Source: Promicromonospora iranensis
Lineage (GTDB): Bacteria; Actinomycetota; Actinomycetes; Actinomycetales; Cellulomonadaceae
Direction: 5' to 3'
Length of the DNA stretch: 64,000 nt
Assembly: GCF_028994775.1 (NCBI RefSeq)
Contig: NZ_JAJQMN010000011.1
Location: forward strand, 124,001-188,000
Shown: positions 42,878 through 54,056 of the stretch, in pieces
Layout of the letters: each line of letters starts with the position of its first letter
How positions within the stretch are numbered: the first letter of the stretch is position 1
Made by a program: the position numbers and the translations under genes
The notes under the pieces: generated by a model
Databases searched by the model: none
Told to the model about the DNA's origin: nothing
Seen by the model: the letters and a program-made list of their open reading frames with translations, nothing else

Positions 42878-42960
42878 AGAACTAGACTAGAACCTGGGCC
42901 GACGCCCGGGCCGCACGTGTCCAGGGCGACTGGGCGGCTGCGCGCATGACGGGAGCTGAC

Positions 42961-43677
42961 GTGACGGATCTGATCGACACCACCGAGATGTACCTCAAGA
43001 CGATCTACGAGCTCCACGAGGAGGGCATCACGCCCCTGCGCGCGCGCATCGCGGAACGTCTGGGGCATTCCGGCCCGACGGTGTCGCAGACCGTCGCTCG
43101 CATGGAGCGCGACGGGCTGGTGATCGTGACGGGCGACCGACACCTCGAGCTCACCGAGCTGGGCCACGACAAGGCGATGCGCGTCATGCGCAAGCACCGG
43201 CTCGCGGAGCGGCTGCTGACCGACGTCATCAAGCTCGACTGGGAGCACGTGCACGTCGAGGCCTGTCGCTGGGAGCACGTGATGAGCGACCTCGTCGAGA
43301 AGCGACTGGTGGGCCTGCTCGACCACCCGCACCACGACCCCTACGGCAACCCGATCCCCGGCCTGTCGGAGCTCGGCGAGGCCTACACGGACGTGCCGTT
43401 CCTGACCGGCGTGATCTCGCTGCCCGCGGCGTTCGAGGCGGCGGCGAAGAAGGGCGTCAAGGGCGAGCCGCTCGCGGCGTCGCTCACCCGCATCGCGGAG
43501 CCGCTGCAGACGGACATCGAGCTGCTCGCCCGCCTGTCCGACGCCGGCCTGGTGCCCGGCTCCCGGATCACCGCCGAGCACAGCGACGGGACCTACACGG
43601 TGACCGTCGACGGCTCGGGCACCGCGCTCGAGCTCGGTGAGGACCTGGCGCGTCACCTCTTCGTCGCGACGGCCTGA
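42961..43677 (+). CDS. ideR: Iron-dependent regulator, DtxR family
   Basis: A 238-residue Fe2+-dependent repressor of the DtxR/IdeR type. With the GTG start used here every known metal ligand falls at DtxR numbering: M10, C102, E105 and H106 for the primary site, and H79, E83 and H98 for the ancillary site. The helix-turn-helix is at about 27-50 (SGPTVSQTVARMERDGL) and a C-terminal SH3-like domain is present. GGGAG lies six bases before the GTG; the ATG at 42946 has no site. It probably controls iron uptake genes elsewhere. Confidence 0.95.
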   Translation: MTDLIDTTEMYLKTIYELHEEGITPLRARIAERLGHSGPTVSQTVARMERDGLVIVTGDRHLELTELGHDKAMRVMRKHRLAERLLTDVIKLDWEHVHVEACRWEHVMSDLVEKRLVGLLDHPHHDPYGNPIPGLSELGEAYTDVPFLTGVISLPAAFEAAAKKGVKGEPLAASLTRIAEPLQTDIELLARLSDAGLVPGSRITAEHSDGTYTVTVDGSGTALELGEDLARHLFVATA

Positions 43678-43871
43678 GTACGCGGGTCGCGGCGGTCCCG
43701 CGATGCCCTGATACGTCCGCTTCTATGCCCAGTACGATGTCCGGTTTGCCGGAAAGGTGAAGCCGCAGATGCGACACGTCATGGCATTCGTTGCCGGAAC
43801 GTGACATCGGCGGAGAGGTCCGGTACGTTCAGACCGCTCCCACGGAGCTATTCGTGGGGGTCCTCGGACGG

Positions 43872-44038
43872 ACGCCGAACTCTGTCACCGGCCGAGGTCC
43901 CAGACGACCGCATGACAGAGGCGGGGGACCCACCAATGGGCGCCAGGGCGCGTCCTCGGGGTGAAGCCGGGTCATCCTTCGGGATGGACGGCCGGGTGAT
44001 TTCTCCCACCCGAACCCGACAGCTGACCTCGAAGGCGT
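43872..44038 (+). ncRNA. Cyclic di-AMP riboswitch (ydaO/yuaA type)
   Basis: The sequence shows conserved ydaO elements: GCCGAACTCTGTCACCGG near the 5' end, GCGGGGGACCCACCAATGGG in the middle, TCGGGGTGAAGCCGGG, and the late CCCGAACCCGACAGCTGACC. P1 can form between ACGCC (43872-43876) and GGCGT (44034-44038). Actinobacterial ydaO aptamers commonly sit before NlpC/P60 and Rpf cell-wall hydrolase genes, as here. The Shine-Dalgarno AAGGAG begins two bases after P1, so ligand binding may control translation. Confidence 0.9.
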
Positions 44039-44055
44039 ACAAGGAGAGGTACTAC

Positions 44056-44871
44056 GTGACTGCACGTACGACCCGCGCTCGCCATCGGGCTGCGCGACGA
44101 CCAGTGACTCCGCTCACCGAATTTGCCCAGAACGCCGCGGTCGGACGCCGCACCGCGGTCGCCGCTGCCGGTGGCGCGCTTCTTGTCTCGACCTTCGGCG
44201 GCGCGATGGCCGCACAGGCCGCCCCGGTCGAGACCGGGCACGCGAAGATGAACTCGGTCGACCTGAACGCGCTGACGACGCAGGCCCGCGAGGCGCTGTC
44301 CAACGCGCCGGTCGTCTCGGTCGCCCCCGACGCAGAGCTCAACGTGGAGAAGTCCGCGGTCTCCGTGGTCTCCGCCGCCGAGAACGAGGACTACCAGGCA
44401 GAGCTCGCCGCCGCCGAGGCCGCGGAAGCAGCCGATGCCGCCGCCGCCGAGGCTGCTGAGGCCGCCGAGGCCGCTGCCAGCACCGTCTCCGCCACCTCTA
44501 CCTCCACCGCCACCTCCGTCGACGTCCCCGCGTCGGCGATCGGCAACTCCGTGATCTCGATCGCGAGCCGCTACGTCGGCGTGCCGTACGTCTCCGGCGG
44601 ATCCTCGCCGAGCGGTTTCGACTGCTCCGGGTTCACCGCGTACGTCTACGGCCAGCTCGGTATCGACCTGCCGCACTCGTCGTCGTCGCAGCCGGGTTAC
44701 GGCACCCAGGTGCCGGCCTCCGAGGCGCAGCCGGGCGACCTGATGTGGACCCCCGGGCACGTCTCGATCTACGCCGGTGGCAACACCATGATCGACGCGT
44801 CCAAGCCGGGCACCGTCGTCGACTTCCGCACCATCTGGCAGTCGAACCCCACCTTCATCCGTATGGGCTGA
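44056..44871 (+). CDS. NlpC/P60 cell-wall endopeptidase
   Basis: A 271-residue exported hydrolase. A signal peptide ends near AAQAAPV (about residue 56); an alanine/glutamate-rich helical linker spans 110-142; the NlpC/P60 domain covers 160-271, with the catalytic cysteine C190 in FDCSGFTAYVYGQ and histidine H235 in TPGHVSIYAGG. Such enzymes cut D-Glu to diaminopimelate links in peptidoglycan. The GTG start follows AAGGAGAGG, right after the c-di-AMP riboswitch, which should couple wall hydrolysis to osmotic or turgor signals. Confidence 0.92.
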   Translation: MTARTTRARHRAARRPVTPLTEFAQNAAVGRRTAVAAAGGALLVSTFGGAMAAQAAPVETGHAKMNSVDLNALTTQAREALSNAPVVSVAPDAELNVEKSAVSVVSAAENEDYQAELAAAEAAEAADAAAAEAAEAAEAAASTVSATSTSTATSVDVPASAIGNSVISIASRYVGVPYVSGGSSPSGFDCSGFTAYVYGQLGIDLPHSSSSQPGYGTQVPASEAQPGDLMWTPGHVSIYAGGNTMIDASKPGTVVDFRTIWQSNPTFIRMG

Positions 44872-44894
44872 TCAGGCCCACGCAGGATCACACA

Positions 44895-44934
44895 GCAGAG
44901 CGCCTGCCCGGGCACCGGGCAGGCGCTCTGCTTT
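44895..44934 (+). terminator. Rho-independent terminator after the NlpC/P60 gene
   Basis: A 16-base perfect stem (GCAGAGCGCCTGCCCG at 44895-44910 pairing with 44916-44931), a 5-base loop and a short T-run (CTTT). It is the strongest terminator in the window. Confidence 0.9.
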
Positions 44935-45033
44935 GCCGTCTTTCTGCAGTCGTTTTGCCACTGGTTACCCATAACAGGCGCGCCGCCGGTAGCGTTGGAG
45001 TGCAATGATGCACTGCCGAAGAAAGGGCTGGCG

Positions 45034-45996
45034 ATGACGCGATCCGAGGTCGTACTGGTCGGAGTGGACGGATCGGCCGCGAGTCTGCACGCGCTGGACT
45101 GGGCTACCGCCTATGCGCATCGCGTGGGCTGGGCGCTGCACATCGTGTGCAGCTACTCACTGCCGTCGTTCACCGCGGCGTCGCTCGACGGCGGGTACGC
45201 CGCCCTCGACGACACCACGATTCAAGAAGGTGCCAAGTCGGTCCTCGCCGAGGCGGAGGCCCGGGTGGCCGACGCCGGCGTCCGCGCCACCACAGAGGTC
45301 GCCACCGGTGATGCCGCGGGCGTGCTCGTGGAACTGTCGGGCGACTACGGGCTGGCGGTCGTCGGGACGCGCGGCAAGGGTGGGTTCACGGAGCGGCTGC
45401 TGGGCACCGTGTCATCCGCGCTGCCCGCGCACGCGCGGTGCCCGGTCGTCGTGGTCCCGCTGCGCGCCGAGGCGAACCGGGGCGTCGCCTGGAACACGCC
45501 GGGCTCCGGTGCGGACACCGAGACGAGCGCGGTGGCGCCCGGGGCGGCGGAGATCCGCGAGGTGCGCCGCATAGTCGTCGGCGTGGACGGATCCCCGCAG
45601 GCCGAGCGGGCGCTGCAGCACGCGATCCTGCAGGCCAACGCGTGGGGCGCGGAGCTGACCGCCGTCACCGGCGTGCCCGTGGGAAACGCGGGGATGCTGG
45701 CATGGTTGCCGTCCAACATCGACCGCGAGCAGGTGCTCGCCGACATCGGTGCCGGCATGGACGTCCTGGTCGACCGGTACGAGGCGGAGAACCCCGGCCT
45801 GCGGATCCGGCGGATCGTGCTGGACGGTACCGGCGCGGAGCTGCTGACGGAGTTCTCGACGGCGTCGGACCTGGTGGTCCTGGGGTCGCGCGGCCGGGGC
45901 GGTTTCCGTGGGCTGCTGCTGGGCTCCACGAGCCAGGCGGTGCTCCACCACTCGGCGTGCCCGGTGCTCGTGGTCAACAAGCACTGCACGGACTGA
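45034..45996 (+). CDS. Universal stress protein, tandem UspA domains
   Basis: A 320-residue protein with two UspA domains. Each carries the nucleotide-binding GxxG-x9-GS/T motif: GTRGKGGFTERLLGTVS in the first half and GSRGRGGFRGLLLGSTS in the second, so both look able to bind ATP. Tandem Usp proteins are typical of actinobacteria and respond to dormancy and stress. The ATG MTRSEV follows AAAGGG; a GTG-type start at 44995 would lie directly after the terminator and is less likely. Confidence 0.93.
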   Translation: MTRSEVVLVGVDGSAASLHALDWATAYAHRVGWALHIVCSYSLPSFTAASLDGGYAALDDTTIQEGAKSVLAEAEARVADAGVRATTEVATGDAAGVLVELSGDYGLAVVGTRGKGGFTERLLGTVSSALPAHARCPVVVVPLRAEANRGVAWNTPGSGADTETSAVAPGAAEIREVRRIVVGVDGSPQAERALQHAILQANAWGAELTAVTGVPVGNAGMLAWLPSNIDREQVLADIGAGMDVLVDRYEAENPGLRIRRIVLDGTGAELLTEFSTASDLVVLGSRGRGGFRGLLLGSTSQAVLHHSACPVLVVNKHCTD

Positions 45997-46045
45997 GGTC
46001 CCGCCGCCGGTCGAGCGTACCCACCGCCGGCCGAGCGTGTTCCGC

Positions 46046-46091
46046 CGCTGGTCGAGCCTGTCGAGACCCGTCCCGACAAGCTCGACCAGCG
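46046..46091. repeat. Family-3 palindrome at a convergent gene end
   Basis: CGCTGGTCGAGCCTGTCG (46046-46063) pairs with 46074-46091 with one mismatch. It lies between the convergent universal stress protein and aminotransferase genes. The word GGTCGAGCCTGTCGAGACC resembles a repeat that is widespread in actinobacterial genomes. Two degraded copies of the arm (CCGGTCGAGCGT and CCGGCCGAGCGT) precede it. Confidence 0.75.
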
Positions 46092-46100
46092 AGAGCGGGC

Positions 46101-48960
<2,860 letters not shown>

Positions 48961-49029
48961 GCCCCGCAGCCTAGAGCGGGACCCGGAATCCCGCCGAGCA
49001 ACTGCATATATGGGGCTGCCCGGCGGCGA

Positions 49030-49809
49030 CTACTTGTGCTCGATGACGCGCGGGAACTGCTCCGGGGGAGCGCCGAACGCGATACGGGACTGCCCGATCA
49101 CCGTGTGCCCGAGCGCGCGCGCACCGACCCAGCCGACGACCGCGCCGACGCCGAACGGCAGGATGCGGCCCAGCATCAGGCTGCCCTGCTTGGCCACCTG
49201 CTTCTGGATGAACCGGTGGGTGAGCGCCTTGTTCACGCGGTGCAGCGTGGTGCGCGGCATGCTCGTGAGCAGCACCTTGCCCCAGGCGACGCCCGAGCCG
49301 CCGATGGCGTTCTCGACGTCCTGCGCACCCTGGTCACCGAGCACCGTGGCCAGGAGCAGCGCCCGGCGGCGCGGCACGTCCTGGACATCGATGCCGTGCA
49401 CGTCCGCCACCGCGAGGGAGAACGCGGCGGACGACGCGAAGAACGTCGCCACGTCGCTCGTGGACAGCGCCACGCTCGCCGCCGTGCCGACGGCCGGGAT
49501 CGCGGCAGCGGCGCCGACGGCGGTACCCGTCGTCTGGATCACGCGCAGGTACTCCTTCTCCAGGAGCCGGATGACCTCCGCGGGGCTGGCGTCGGGGTTG
49601 CGTGCCCGCACCTTGTCCACATGCTTGTGGATGGTCGCCGACGGGATGGTGACGGCCCTGCCGACCAGGTGGTCGAGCGGGCTCTCCGGCTTGTAGTTGA
49701 CCCAGTCGGCAGGCGTTACCTCGAGAGAGTTGTCCGGCTTGAGCACTGCGTCGCCCGGTGCGGCCCGGTCGTCAGGAGCTCGCGTCGTCAGCTTCTTGTC
49801 ATCGGCCAT
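49030..49809 (-). CDS. EcsC-family protein
   Basis: A 259-residue protein resembling the EcsC family. Hydrophobic helices around 95-115 and 125-140 (GTAVGAAAAIPAVGTAAS, VATFFASSAAFSLAV) and near 220-235 suggest membrane association. The biochemical role of EcsC proteins is unknown; in Bacillus the namesake lies with an ABC transporter, which is absent here. It is immediately downstream of the OsmC gene with one base between, so they probably form one operon. Confidence 0.8.
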   Translation of the reverse strand: MADDKKLTTRAPDDRAAPGDAVLKPDNSLEVTPADWVNYKPESPLDHLVGRAVTIPSATIHKHVDKVRARNPDASPAEVIRLLEKEYLRVIQTTGTAVGAAAAIPAVGTAASVALSTSDVATFFASSAAFSLAVADVHGIDVQDVPRRRALLLATVLGDQGAQDVENAIGGSGVAWGKVLLTSMPRTTLHRVNKALTHRFIQKQVAKQGSLMLGRILPFGVGAVVGWVGARALGHTVIGQSRIAFGAPPEQFPRVIEHK

Positions 49810-49810
49810 G

Positions 49811-50284
49811 TCAGCCCTCCGTCGGCTGCTCGAACTGCGCGTCCGGGATCTGTGCGCCCGCCTTGAGCGTGCGTCCCACCGTGCATGTCTTGTCGATCGA
49901 CCGCTGCGCGATGGTGAGGAGCTTCTCGCGGTCCTCGTCGTCGAGCATGGAGAGGTCGATCTCGAACTTCTCCGTGAGCACCGGGTACCGGTCCTCGGCC
50001 ATGTCCTTCGGGTCCTCGACCCGGATGGTGGTCTTGTAGTCGTCGCCGAGCCGGCGCGCGAACGCCCTGTCGCTGCTCATCCCCGCGCACGCGGCGAGCG
50101 CGATCTTCAGCAGCTCGCCCGGCGTGAACACGGCGCCCGCCGTCGCCGGGCCGATGTCGACGCGCGCGCCACGGGCCGAGAAGCCCGTGTAGGTGCGGAT
50201 GCCGTTGCGCTCCACCCAGAGCGGGTCCGTGGGCGAGGGGGTCACTGCGCTCGTGGCGCTCGGGGTGGTGGTCTGCTCCGTCAT
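49811..50284 (-). CDS. OsmC-family peroxidase-like protein
   Basis: A 157-residue OsmC/Ohr-type protein. The two redox cysteines of the family are C66 in IALAACAGMSSD and C134 in DKTCTVGRTL. Family members reduce organic hydroperoxides or act in osmotic stress. The ATG MTEQTTT has GGAAGG nine bases ahead and was preferred to upstream in-frame starts. It precedes the EcsC gene on the same strand. Confidence 0.88.
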   Translation of the reverse strand: MTEQTTTPSATSAVTPSPTDPLWVERNGIRTYTGFSARGARVDIGPATAGAVFTPGELLKIALAACAGMSSDRAFARRLGDDYKTTIRVEDPKDMAEDRYPVLTEKFEIDLSMLDDEDREKLLTIAQRSIDKTCTVGRTLKAGAQIPDAQFEQPTEG

Positions 50285-50431
50285 GGGGATCATCCTTCCA
50301 CTGGTCACCGACACGGTCACGGAGTTGGGTCCAGCGCGTCCCGTTCGGTCGGACTAGTGCACAACGCGAACGAGGCCCGCTCCGTTCCCGTTCGCCGCGC
50401 AGGGTGGCGCCGGCGCTGCGACGATCTGCTC

Positions 50432-51067
50432 ATGGTGCAGAACCCGAGCGGCGAGCCCGAGGAGGCCCGCCCGACGCCAGGTAGCCCGACACCAGGTAGC
50501 CCGACGCCAGGTAGCCCGACGCCAGGTAGCCCGACGCCAGGTGAGCCCGTGCCGGCCGGGGCGCGGTGGAAGCCGAGCTGGCGTGATGTCCTGAAGCGGA
50601 TGGTCGGCGTCGTCGCCGTGATCGTCGTGGTCTGGCTGCTCTACCTGTTCCTTTCGGCCTTCCTGCCGCGCTGGTGGGCGCAGGTCATCGGCAACGCGGT
50701 GGACGGGTCGTTCGCCGCCGGTGCCTGGTGGGGCATCGTGACCGGGGCGGTGTTCACGGTGGTCCCGGTGCTGTTCCTGGTGCAGGCGGCGCTGCCGAGG
50801 CGGACGTGGCAGCTCCGGCTCGGCTTCGTCGTGCTGGCCACGCTGTTCGCGATCCCGAACCTGCTGACGCTCGGGATCGCGCTGGGCACGTCGTCCGCGG
50901 CGCACGCCGGTGAGCGGATTCTCGACGTCGACGGGCCGGCGTTCCGCGGCGGGACCGCCTGGGGCGCCGTGATCGGCGGCGTCGTCGCCGCGGTGATCGT
51001 GACCATGAGCGTGCTGTACCGGCGCCGTGGCGACCAGCTCAAGCAGTTCCGGGCGAAGCAGAAGTGA
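50432..51067 (+). CDS. Membrane protein with Pro-Gly-Ser-Pro-Thr repeats
   Basis: A 211-residue protein of unknown function. Residues 15-40 are tandem PGSPT repeats encoded by near-identical 15-base units (50473-50542). Four membrane helices follow (about 58-80, 95-118, 128-150 and 165-185), with a short basic end. The start is uncertain: the ATG MVQNPSG lacks a good ribosome binding site, and a GTG at 50355 is possible. It lies 61 bases before thyA on the same strand. Confidence 0.6.
   Translation: MVQNPSGEPEEARPTPGSPTPGSPTPGSPTPGSPTPGEPVPAGARWKPSWRDVLKRMVGVVAVIVVVWLLYLFLSAFLPRWWAQVIGNAVDGSFAAGAWWGIVTGAVFTVVPVLFLVQAALPRRTWQLRLGFVVLATLFAIPNLLTLGIALGTSSAAHAGERILDVDGPAFRGGTAWGAVIGGVVAAVIVTMSVLYRRRGDQLKQFRAKQK
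50473..50542 (+). repeat. 15-bp tandem coding repeats (PGSPT)
   Basis: Four to five copies of a 15-base unit (GCCAGGTAGCCCGAC with one A/G variant), in frame, so each copy adds PGSPT. The near-identity at DNA level suggests recent slippage expansion, and copy number may vary among strains. Confidence 0.85.
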
Positions 51068-51128
51068 TGGCCGGACGCCGTCCCGCGTGCCACCGGGTCC
51101 ACCGGGGCACTCGACGTAGGCTTGGCGC

Positions 51129-51932
51129 ATGACCGAGATCGCCACCCCGTACGAGGACCTGCTGCGCGACGTGCTCGAGAACGGGACCCTCAAGGGCGAC
51201 CGGACCGGCACGGGGACGCGCAGCGTGTTCGGGCGGCAGATCCGGTACGACCTGGCCGAGGGCTTCCCGCTGATCACCACCAAGAAGGTGCACCTCAAGT
51301 CGGTGGTGTACGAGCTGTTGTGGTTCCTGCGCGGTGACTCCAACGTGCGCTGGCTGCAGGAGCGCGGCGTCAAGATCTGGGACGACTGGGCCGACGAGTC
51401 GGGTGAACTGGGTCCGGTGTACGGCGTCCAGTGGCGCTCCTGGCCCACACCCGACGGCGGGCACGTCGACCAGATCGCGAAGGTGGTCGAGCAGATCCGT
51501 ACCAACCCGGACTCGCGGCGGCACGTCGTGACGGCGTGGAACCCGGCCGAGGTCGACGACATGGCGCTGCCGCCGTGCCATGCCCTGTTCCAGTTCTACG
51601 TCGCCGACGGCAAGCTCAGCTGCCAGCTGTACCAGCGGTCGGCGGACCTGTTCCTCGGGGTGCCGTTCAACATCGCCTCCTACGCCCTGCTCACGCAGAT
51701 GGTCGCGGCGCAGACCGGCCTCGAGGCCGGCGAGTTCGTGTGGACCGGCGGCGACTGCCACATCTACGACAACCACGTGGAGCAGGTGCGTACCCAGCTC
51801 GAACGCGACCCGTACCCGTATCCCTCCTTGCGGCTCGCACCGCGGGAATCGATCTTCGACTACGAGTTCCAGGACATCGAGGTGCTCGGGTACGTCTCGC
51901 ACCCCACCATCAAGGCACCGATCGCAGTCTGA
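51129..51932 (+). CDS. thyA: Thymidylate synthase
   Basis: A 267-residue ThyA, making dTMP from dUMP and methylenetetrahydrofolate. The catalytic cysteine is C150 in [23 protein letters not shown] is the phosphate-binding arginine region, and [20 protein letters not shown] is the conserved dUMP-contact block. The length equals E. coli ThyA within a few residues. Its TGA overlaps the ATG of the next gene (TGATG), the classical coupling of synthase and reductase. Confidence 0.96.
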   Translation: MTEIATPYEDLLRDVLENGTLKGDRTGTGTRSVFGRQIRYDLAEGFPLITTKKVHLKSVVYELLWFLRGDSNVRWLQERGVKIWDDWADESGELGPVYGVQWRSWPTPDGGHVDQIAKVVEQIRTNPDSRRHVVTAWNPAEVDDMALPPCHALFQFYVADGKLSCQLYQRSADLFLGVPFNIASYALLTQMVAAQTGLEAGEFVWTGGDCHIYDNHVEQVRTQLERDPYPYPSLRLAPRESIFDYEFQDIEVLGYVSHPTIKAPIAV

Positions 51933-52441
51933 TGATCGGACTCATCTGGGGGCAGGCCCGCGACGGCGGCGGGCGGCCGGTGATCGGCGCAGGCGGCGAC
52001 ATCCCGTGGCGCGTGCCGGAGGACTTCGCCCACTTCAAGCGCACCACGGCGGGACACCCGGTCGTGATGGGCCGGCTCACCTGGGAGTCGCTGCCGAAGC
52101 GCCCGCTGCCGGGCCGCACCAACATCGTCGTCTCGTCGCGCGGCCCGTACGGCGTGCCGGACGCCGACGCGGTCCCGGCGGCGACCATCGGCGAGGCGCT
52201 CGAGATCGCGGCGAACGCGCCCGGCGGTGAGGAGATCTGGGTCATCGGCGGCTCCCAGGTCTACAGCGAGGCGCTCCCGGTCGCCGACGTGCTGGAGGTG
52301 TCCGAGATCAACACGGAGGTCGAGGGCGACGTGTTCGCCCCCGAGATCGGCCCCGAGTGGACGGTCACCTCGTCGACCGAGTGGACGACGTCGTCGTCGG
52401 GGCTCCGGTTCCGGCACCTGCGCTACACCCGCTCCCGGTAG
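51932..52441 (+). CDS. folA: Dihydrofolate reductase
   Basis: A 169-residue type I reductase, regenerating tetrahydrofolate from the dihydrofolate made by ThyA. Family motifs are [30 protein letters not shown] with the catalytic acidic residue, VVMGRLTWESLP, GRTNIVVSSR and IWVIGGSQVYSEAL. The ATG overlaps the thyA stop by one base. About 45 bases separate it from the convergent serine hydrolase gene. Confidence 0.95.
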   Translation: MIGLIWGQARDGGGRPVIGAGGDIPWRVPEDFAHFKRTTAGHPVVMGRLTWESLPKRPLPGRTNIVVSSRGPYGVPDADAVPAATIGEALEIAANAPGGEEIWVIGGSQVYSEALPVADVLEVSEINTEVEGDVFAPEIGPEWTVTSSTEWTTSSSGLRFRHLRYTRSR

Positions 52442-52486
52442 CACCCGAGGTCAGCGCTCAATAGTGTCCGAGGGCCAACCGCAGAC

Positions 52487-53965
52487 CTACTGCTTCTCCG
52501 AGGCGGTCAGCTCGGCGGCGTCGGCAGTGTCGAGCCGCCGATCGGTGACCAGGCCGACGTCGGGGACGTAGGCCGCGTGGAAGTTCCACGAGTGGTCGGC
52601 GGTCTCGCCGAACACCTGTGACTGGACGGCCAGGGAGCCGTCCGGGGTCCAGGCGAGGCGGACGCGCCAGGTCGTGAGGTGGTCGCCGAGCAGTGCGCAG
52701 CGTACGTCCAGCGTGGCCTCACCGGTCCACCCGGCCGTCACGACGGCGGGCCGGCCGCCGACCCGGGTCCGGACCGGACGGTCGTAGCGCAGCTCGAGGT
52801 CCCAGCCTTCGGTCGGGGTGGGGCCGTCCACGCTGCGCAACCGGCCGCCGTCGTCGTTCAGCGACAGGACGAGCCCTGCGGGCCCCGGGCCGTCGACGAC
52901 GTTGGCGTAGCTCTCGCTGACGGGCCGTGCGTGCGCCGGGTCGTGTCGCGGCGCGGGCCAGGGGAGCGTGACGGCAACGGCGTCCGCACCGGGAACGGCG
53001 TCCGCACCGGAACCGTCGCCCGCGATACCAGCGGTCAGCCGCTCGACGAGCGGATCCACGAGCAGCTCGAGCAGGTCGTCGATGAGACGGTCGCCGCTTC
53101 CGCACGCCTGGGTGTCCGCGGTGACCACGACCGCGAGCCCGTGGGCGGGGTCGCCGTACACGAGCTGGCCGCCGAGACCGAACAGCAGCCAGCTGCCGGG
53201 CCGGGGGAGCCAGAGCTGGTAGCCGTAGCCGCGGCGCAGGGCAGCGGCCTCGGTCCGCAGGGCGGTGTCGGCCTGGGGGCTCGTGGCGTCGCGCAGGTAG
53301 TCGGCGGGCAGCAGCCGGGCGCCGTCGTGCACGCCATCGGCGAGCAGGAGGTGGGCCAGACGCAGCAGGTCGCGCGCGGTGCAGATGAGTCCCGAGCCGC
53401 CGTGGGCGATGCCCTCCGGTCCGGTGAGGAACCGGAGCCCAGGGCTGATGCCCAGCGGGTCGAGCAGGCGCGGGCGCAGGTAGTCGGGGAGCGACGTGCC
53501 CGACAAACGTTCCACAAGGGCGGCCAGCACGTAGGAGCCGCTGGTGTCGTAGGTGAAGACCGTGCCCGGCGGGTGCGTCGGCGGCACCCGGAAGTACGAC
53601 TCCAGCCAGCCGTCGTCCGTGCGCTGGTACGTGGTCGAACTGTGCGGGCCGCGCATGGCGAGCACGTGCCGGATCGTCGTCGCCTCGAGCCACGGATGTA
53701 CCGGGCCCATCTCCGGGAAGTGTTGCGTGACGGGGTCGTCGAGGCTCAGCCGGCCCTCGTCCGCGAGCATCCCGATCGCCAGGCCGGTGACCGTCTTGGA
53801 CACCGAGTACATCCGCTGCGGCGCATCCAGGTCGAACGGGTCGCTGACGGCATGCGTGAGGGTCTCGCCGCGGACGCTCACCTGGACCGTGTGCAGGGCG
53901 ACGTCGTGCGTGATCGCCCGGCGGGCGAGCGCGGTGACCAGGTCGTCGGCGAAGCGGCCCGGCAT
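52487..53965 (-). CDS. Serine hydrolase, beta-lactamase-like (class C fold)
   Basis: A 492-residue penicillin-binding-protein-like hydrolase. The S-x-x-K motif is S54-V-S-K57 (MYSVSKTVTG) and the Y-x-S/N motif is in FTYDTSGSYVL. A late GLGGQLVYGDP region is at the usual KTG position but with the lysine absent, as in many esterase-type members. The C-terminal 130 residues form an extra beta-rich domain. There is no signal peptide, so it is probably cytoplasmic. ATG MPGRFAD follows GAGGAG. Substrate unknown. Confidence 0.85.
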   Translation of the reverse strand: MPGRFADDLVTALARRAITHDVALHTVQVSVRGETLTHAVSDPFDLDAPQRMYSVSKTVTGLAIGMLADEGRLSLDDPVTQHFPEMGPVHPWLEATTIRHVLAMRGPHSSTTYQRTDDGWLESYFRVPPTHPPGTVFTYDTSGSYVLAALVERLSGTSLPDYLRPRLLDPLGISPGLRFLTGPEGIAHGGSGLICTARDLLRLAHLLLADGVHDGARLLPADYLRDATSPQADTALRTEAAALRRGYGYQLWLPRPGSWLLFGLGGQLVYGDPAHGLAVVVTADTQACGSGDRLIDDLLELLVDPLVERLTAGIAGDGSGADAVPGADAVAVTLPWPAPRHDPAHARPVSESYANVVDGPGPAGLVLSLNDDGGRLRSVDGPTPTEGWDLELRYDRPVRTRVGGRPAVVTAGWTGEATLDVRCALLGDHLTTWRVRLAWTPDGSLAVQSQVFGETADHSWNFHAAYVPDVGLVTDRRLDTADAAELTASEKQ

Positions 53966-53986
53966 CAGGCTCTCCTCGTGTCGCAT

Positions 53987-54056
53987 GAGTCTGCGGTTCC
54001 GCTCCGGGCGCGTGACTCGTTCCTCGGCCCGCACCCTGCGCCGCACCTCCGGCTCA
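53987..54056 (-). repeat. Dispersed 70-bp repeat, copy B
   Basis: On the minus strand this begins with the xylB stop codon and runs into the leader of the serine hydrolase gene. It matches 33774-33843 at about 61 of 70 positions. It occupies most of the 88-base gap between the two genes. Confidence 0.8.

Noticed and set aside
50473-50542. Possible CRISPR-like or iteron repeat
   Set aside because: Units are directly adjacent with no spacers, are 15 bases long and read in frame as PGSPT.
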